From the NCBI RefSeq assembly GCF_016107305.1, contig NZ_RCVR01000012.1, positions 100,120 through 164,119 of the forward strand: 64,000 nt of DNA, read 5' to 3'. The translations under genes and the position numbers were made by a program. The notes under the pieces are model-generated. The model was not told the DNA's origin and did no database searches. It saw only the letters and a program-made list of their open reading frames with translations. The DNA is from Roseomonas sp. KE2513. Its GTDB lineage: Bacteria > Pseudomonadota > Alphaproteobacteria > Acetobacterales > Acetobacteraceae. How positions within the stretch are numbered: the first letter of the stretch is position 1; each line of letters opens with the position of its first letter. Of this stretch, positions 60,435-64,000 are shown one piece after another.

Positions 60435-60516
60435 TCCCCGGACCTTGAACACCTCCTCGACGCTACCCCTCTATGGGGTGACATTCCCGCGACTTGCCGG
60501 AGAGCCAGTAGCCCGC

Positions 60517-61638
60517 ATGCCCGATTCCGCCTTCCAGCCCCCCGCGACCTCCCCCGGCCGCCGCGCCGCCCTGCTGGCCCTAGCCGCCGTCGCGATCGCC
60601 CCCGGCTGCACGCCGCTCGACGCCCGGGCGCAATCCGCCTCCCCGCGCATGACGGTGCTGCCGGACTTCGCGGACCTCGCCCAGGCGGTGCTGCCCGCGG
60701 TGGTCAATATCGCGGTGACTGGCGAGCAGACGGCGCAGGTTCCGCCGGAGCTGCGCGGCACGCCCTTCGAGCGCTATTTCCGCGAGCGCCGGAACCGCCA
60801 GCAGGTGCAGGGCGCGGGCTCGGGCTTCATTATCGATCCCAGCGGCTTCGTTGTGACCAACAACCACGTTGTCGGCTCGGCCGCCCGCGTCGTCGTCTCC
60901 CTCCAGGACGGGACAGAGCATCCGGCGCGCGTGGTCGGCACCGATGAGCTGACGGACCTTGCACTGCTGCGGATCGAATCCCGCGTGCCGCTGACCGCCG
61001 TGCCCTGGGGCAGCAGTCCCGTGCGCGTGGGGCAGTGGGTGATGGCGGCGGGCAATCCCTTCGGCCTTGGCGGCACGGTCACCACCGGCATCGTCTCCGC
61101 CCGCGGGCGCGAGATCGGGGCCGGACCCTTCGACGACTTCATCCAGACCGACGCTGCCATCAACCCCGGCAATTCCGGCGGGCCGCTCTTCAACACGGCG
61201 GGCGAGGTGATCGGCATCAACACCGCCATCTACTCCCCCTCCGGCGCCTCCGCCGGCATCGGCTTCGCCACGCCCTCCGACCTGGCGCGCGGCGTTATCG
61301 ATCAGCTTCGGCGCGACGGACGGGTGGAGCGCGGCTGGCTCGGCGTGGCGGTGCAGGACGTGAACCCGGACGCCCCGCGCGGCCGGCGCGGCGTGCAGAT
61401 CCAGGGGGTAGAGCGCAACTCTCCCGCCGCGCGGGCGGGGCTGCGGCAGGGCGACCTCGTCACCGCCCTGAACGGGGACCGCATCGAGAGTTCCCGCGCG
61501 CTGATCCGCAGCATCGCGGGCGTCACGCCCGGGCAGAGCGTGCGGCTGACCCTGACGCGGGAGGGGCGCGGGCAGGACGTGAACGTGCAGGTGGGGCGGC
61601 GCCCGCCGGGAACGGCGGCGGCGGTGCAGCCGCAGTAG
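60517..61638 (+). CDS. HtrA-type periplasmic serine protease with one PDZ domain
   Basis: The 373-aa protease has a signal peptide (RRAALLALAAVAIAPG), catalytic triad His117 (TNNHVV), Asp147 (LTDLALL) and Ser220 (GNSGGPLFN), and one C-terminal PDZ domain (RGVQIQGVERNSPAARAGLRQGDLV). Single PDZ makes it DegS/DegQ-like rather than DegP. It acts in envelope protein quality control. It is followed by an OmpR-EnvZ type pair, probably part of the same stress circuit. Confidence 0.92.
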   Translation: MPDSAFQPPATSPGRRAALLALAAVAIAPGCTPLDARAQSASPRMTVLPDFADLAQAVLPAVVNIAVTGEQTAQVPPELRGTPFERYFRERRNRQQVQGAGSGFIIDPSGFVVTNNHVVGSAARVVVSLQDGTEHPARVVGTDELTDLALLRIESRVPLTAVPWGSSPVRVGQWVMAAGNPFGLGGTVTTGIVSARGREIGAGPFDDFIQTDAAINPGNSGGPLFNTAGEVIGINTAIYSPSGASAGIGFATPSDLARGVIDQLRRDGRVERGWLGVAVQDVNPDAPRGRRGVQIQGVERNSPAARAGLRQGDLVTALNGDRIESSRALIRSIAGVTPGQSVRLTLTREGRGQDVNVQVGRRPPGTAAAVQPQ

Positions 61639-61653
61639 GAGAGGCGCAGGGCC

Positions 61654-61685
61654 GACCTTCCCAGGCAGAAAGGCGTAGGAAGGTC
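61654..61685 (+). terminator. Hairpin after the HtrA-type gene
   Basis: GACCTTCC (61654-61661) pairs perfectly with GGAAGGTC (61678-61685), a 16-base loop, 16 bases past the protease stop. No clean U-tract follows (AAGGAAAATAAA), so this may be a weak or rho-aided end. Confidence 0.4.
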
Positions 61686-61789
61686 AAGGAAAATAAACCC
61701 ACATCCTTGACTTCGCGCCCATCACGCCCCCATCTGGCCCTTCACCGCCCGGCACGGCATTCTCCCCGCGCCGAACACCAGGGACCACC

Positions 61790-62476
61790 ATGCGTATCCT
61801 CCTCGTCGAGGACGACCCCGAGGTCGCCCGCTTTGTCCGCCGTGGCCTGACCGAGGCCGGCCACGCCGTCGAGCACCGCGACAACGGCCGCGACGGCCTT
61901 TTCGCCGCCGCCGGCGAGCCCTTCGACCTGCTCGTCATCGACCGCATGCTGCCGGGCGGCGTGGACGGGCTGCGCCTCGTCGAGACGCTCCGCGGGCAGG
62001 AGAACCGCACGCCCGTGCTGTTCCTCACCGCCCTCTCCTCCGTCGATGAGCGGGTGCGCGGGTTGAAGGCCGGGGGCGACGACTACCTCACCAAGCCCTT
62101 CGCCTTCGCCGAACTCCTGGCGCGCGTGGAGGCCCTCGGGCGCCGCCCCGCCGCCGAGGTGCCCGCCACGCGGCTCCGCGTGGCCGACCTGGAGCTGGAC
62201 CTCCTCTCCCGCTCCGTTACGCGCGGTGGCAAGCGGATCGACGTGCAGCCGCGCGAGTTCCGCCTGCTCGAGCACCTGATGCGCCATGCCGGCCAGGTGG
62301 TGACGCGCACGATGCTGCTGGAGAAGGTGTGGGACTATCACTTCGACCCGCAGACGAACGTCATCGACGTGCACGTCTCCCGCTTGCGGCAGAAGCTGGA
62401 CCGGGGCTTCGAGAAGCCGCTGATCCACACCATCCGCAACGCCGGCTACATGATCCGCGCCGAGGACGCGGCGTGA
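61790..62476 (+). CDS. OmpR-family response regulator
   Basis: The 228-aa regulator has a receiver domain with the acidic pocket EDD (7-9), phosphoacceptor Asp51 (VIDRMLP), and Lys in DDYLTKPF, then a winged-helix DNA-binding domain (VQPREFRLLEHLMRHAGQVVTRTMLLEKVWDYHFD). It precedes its kinase by 28 bases. CAGGGACCACC precedes ATG 61790. Confidence 0.95.
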   Translation: MRILLVEDDPEVARFVRRGLTEAGHAVEHRDNGRDGLFAAAGEPFDLLVIDRMLPGGVDGLRLVETLRGQENRTPVLFLTALSSVDERVRGLKAGGDDYLTKPFAFAELLARVEALGRRPAAEVPATRLRVADLELDLLSRSVTRGGKRIDVQPREFRLLEHLMRHAGQVVTRTMLLEKVWDYHFDPQTNVIDVHVSRLRQKLDRGFEKPLIHTIRNAGYMIRAEDAA

Positions 62477-62504
62477 AGGCCGGCGCCTGAGGCGGAGCGG
62501 CTTC

Positions 62505-63938
62505 GTGGTCGCGGCGGAGATCCGGCGCGCGCCGGCGCCGCGCCTGATCGACAGCGCGGGCTTCCGCTTCGCGGTCTTCTTCGCTGTCATGTTCCTCCTC
62601 GGCGGCGTCGCCTTCGCGGGCATTGTCTGGTGGAACACGGCGGGCGGGCTGGATCGGCAGACGGACGCCGCAATCCGCGCCGATGTCGCCGCCCTCATGC
62701 AGCGCTACCGCGACGCGGGGCGGGCGGGGGTGGAGCAGGCCATCACCTTTCGACTGCAGCGCGACGGGGATGCCCAGGACCTCTACCGCCTGACCGATGC
62801 CGCCGGCCGCCAGATCGCTGGCAACCTCGCGGCCACGCCGGACGAGCTGGACGGCCCGGCGCCCGACGCCGAGGCGCTGCGCTGGCTGCGCGCCCCCCTC
62901 GTGCGGGAGGGGGCACTGACCGAGGCGCGGCTCTACCGCGCCGACCTCTCCAACGGGGACCGCCTGATCGTCGGGCGCGACGTGGAGGAACGGCTGCGGC
63001 TGCGCGAGCTGCTCGGGCGCGGCCTCGGCTGGGCGGCCAGCGCCTCCTGCCTCATCGCCCTCATCGGCGCACTGCTGCTGCGCCGCGCGCTCCAGTCCCG
63101 CCTGCGCCCGGCCGCCGAGACGGTGCAGGCCATCGCCCAGGGTGACCTCAGCCAGCGCGTGCCCCTCTCTGGCAAGGAGGACGAGTTCGACCGGCTGGGG
63201 CGCACGATGAACGCCATGCTGGACCGCATCGGCACGCTCATGGCGGGCATCCGCGGCGTGTCCGATGCCATCGCGCACGACCTCCGCACCCCCGTTGCCC
63301 GCGCCCGCGGCCGGCTGGAGGAGGCGCTGGACGGCGATGCCGAGACCATGCGCCGCGCGATCGAGACGGGCCTGGCCGATCTCGACGGGATGACGCGCAT
63401 CTTCCAGGCGGTGCTGCGCATCACCGAGGCCGAGGCGGGCGCCCGCCGCGCCGCCTTCGGCTCCCTCGACCTCGCGCCGCTGCTGGCCGATGCCGCCGAG
63501 CTCTACGACGCCATCGCGGAAGCGCGGGGCGTGGCGCTTCGGGTGGATCTGCCGGAATCCCTGCCGCTGACCGGCGATCGCGACCTCCTGCTCCAGGCCG
63601 TCGCGAACTTGCTGGACAACGCGGTGAAGTTCTCCCCCGCCGGGGGCGTCATCCGCCTCTCGGCCGGGCTCTCGGCGGGGGCGCTGCGCATCACCGTCGC
63701 GGACGAGGGGCCGGGCCTCTCCCCGGCGGACCGCGCCCGCGCGGGCGAGCGCTTCTTCCGCGCCGACAGCGCGCGCGCCACCCCCGGCTACGGCCTTGGC
63801 CTATCGCTCGTGCGCGCCGTGGCCGGGCTGCACGGGGGCGAACTCGTGCTGACGGATACACGGCCCGGCGCCTCCCCGCCGGGGCTCTCCGCGACCCTCA
63901 TCCTGCCGCCTCATCTTTCGCCGGCGGCCGAGGGCTGA
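62505..63938 (+). CDS. Sensor histidine kinase, HAMP-type
   Basis: The 477-aa kinase has two membrane helices (about 20-44 and 172-192) around a periplasmic sensor region (~45-170), HAMP (193-245), a DHp domain with His258 (SDAIAHDLRTPVARARGR), and ATPase motifs NLLDNAVKFSPAGG (N box), DEGPGLSP (G1) and GYGLGLSLVRAV (G2). It is the cognate of the upstream regulator. GTG 62505 is the start; GGCGGAG precedes it. Confidence 0.92.
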   Translation: MVAAEIRRAPAPRLIDSAGFRFAVFFAVMFLLGGVAFAGIVWWNTAGGLDRQTDAAIRADVAALMQRYRDAGRAGVEQAITFRLQRDGDAQDLYRLTDAAGRQIAGNLAATPDELDGPAPDAEALRWLRAPLVREGALTEARLYRADLSNGDRLIVGRDVEERLRLRELLGRGLGWAASASCLIALIGALLLRRALQSRLRPAAETVQAIAQGDLSQRVPLSGKEDEFDRLGRTMNAMLDRIGTLMAGIRGVSDAIAHDLRTPVARARGRLEEALDGDAETMRRAIETGLADLDGMTRIFQAVLRITEAEAGARRAAFGSLDLAPLLADAAELYDAIAEARGVALRVDLPESLPLTGDRDLLLQAVANLLDNAVKFSPAGGVIRLSAGLSAGALRITVADEGPGLSPADRARAGERFFRADSARATPGYGLGLSLVRAVAGLHGGELVLTDTRPGASPPGLSATLILPPHLSPAAEG

Positions 63939-63951
63939 TCCGGTGGGCCTG

Positions 63952-63972
63952 GGAGAGGGCTCCTCCCTCTCC
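63952..63972. repeat. Hairpin with GGAGAGGG/CCCTCTCC arms
   Basis: GGAGAGGG (63952-63959) and CCCTCTCC (63965-63972) form an 8-bp stem, 13 bases after the kinase stop. The same arms occur in the hairpin at 55413-55435, so these may belong to a dispersed repeat or be a common terminator type. Confidence 0.45.
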
Positions 63973-64000
63973 ACATCTCCCGGGCGAACGCGCAGCGTTC

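Overview
This is a very GC-rich, gene-dense chromosomal segment from an alphaproteobacterium. It is most likely a Roseomonas-like member of the Acetobacteraceae/Rhodospirillales. The grounds are the GC-biased codon use, many single-gene tripartite-tricarboxylate (Bug/TctC) receptors, the nitronate-monooxygenase-like gene and pnp of alphaproteobacterial type, and a squalene-type C30 carotenoid cluster. Genus is an inference. I see no prophage, insertion sequence, CRISPR array, rRNA or replication origin. There is one tRNA, tRNA-Leu(UAA) at about 53.0 kb.

Layout: 0-4.5 kb carries the tail of a gamma-glutamyltransferase, then a tightly packed housekeeping run ubiE-coaBC-dut-moeB-dsrE. 4.5-10 kb has an SH3-like secreted protein, a Bug receptor, a 637-aa protein of unknown function coupled to a DUF2272 lipoprotein, and an H-NS-family gene behind an AT-richer leader. 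10.2-22.4 kb looks like an aromatic/aryl-acid catabolic island. A leftward operon (Rieske oxygenase alpha and beta, an orphan molybdenum hydroxylase large subunit, two paralogous Bug receptors) faces a rightward operon (indolepyruvate:ferredoxin oxidoreductase iorA-iorB and a MarR regulator). A formamidase-like hydrolase and an ABC-type binding protein follow. 22.4-30 kb has a methyltransferase, a mutarotase, a YbhB-like protein, a cold-shock gene, pnp and a flavin oxidoreductase, with clear terminators.

30-34.2 kb has a two-gene isoquinoline-oxidoreductase-type molybdenum enzyme and a convergent amidase. 34.3-38.8 kb is a TRAP transporter (dctPQM) with uronate dehydrogenase and a mutarotase, a probable hexuronate uptake and oxidation operon. 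38.9-40.9 kb encodes two coupled proteins, DUF5872 and DUF3140, that both end in long histone-H1-like Ala/Lys/Arg/Thr/Pro tails. 40.9-43.7 kb has an amine-oxidase-type flavoprotein and an acyl-CoA dehydrogenase. 43.8-50.5 kb is a five-gene carotenoid cluster: two CrtI/CrtN-type desaturases, a PlsC-type acyltransferase, a CrtQ-type glycosyltransferase, and a single polypeptide that fuses two squalene/phytoene synthase domains (HpnC-HpnD order).

50.7-57.9 kb has an SRPBCC protein, a DsbA/FrnE-like protein, an SH3 lipoprotein, tRNA-Leu, a DsbD-like reductase, an aldo/keto reductase, and an ECF41-type sigma factor in an operon with a carboxymuconolactone-decarboxylase-family protein behind a recognisable ECF41 promoter. 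58-64 kb has hrpB, an HtrA-type protease and an OmpR/EnvZ-type two-component pair. The most promising items for follow-up are the HpnC-HpnD fusion in the C30 carotenoid cluster, the paired H1-like proteins, the aryl-acid island with its operator-like palindrome, and the self-contained ECF41 circuit.
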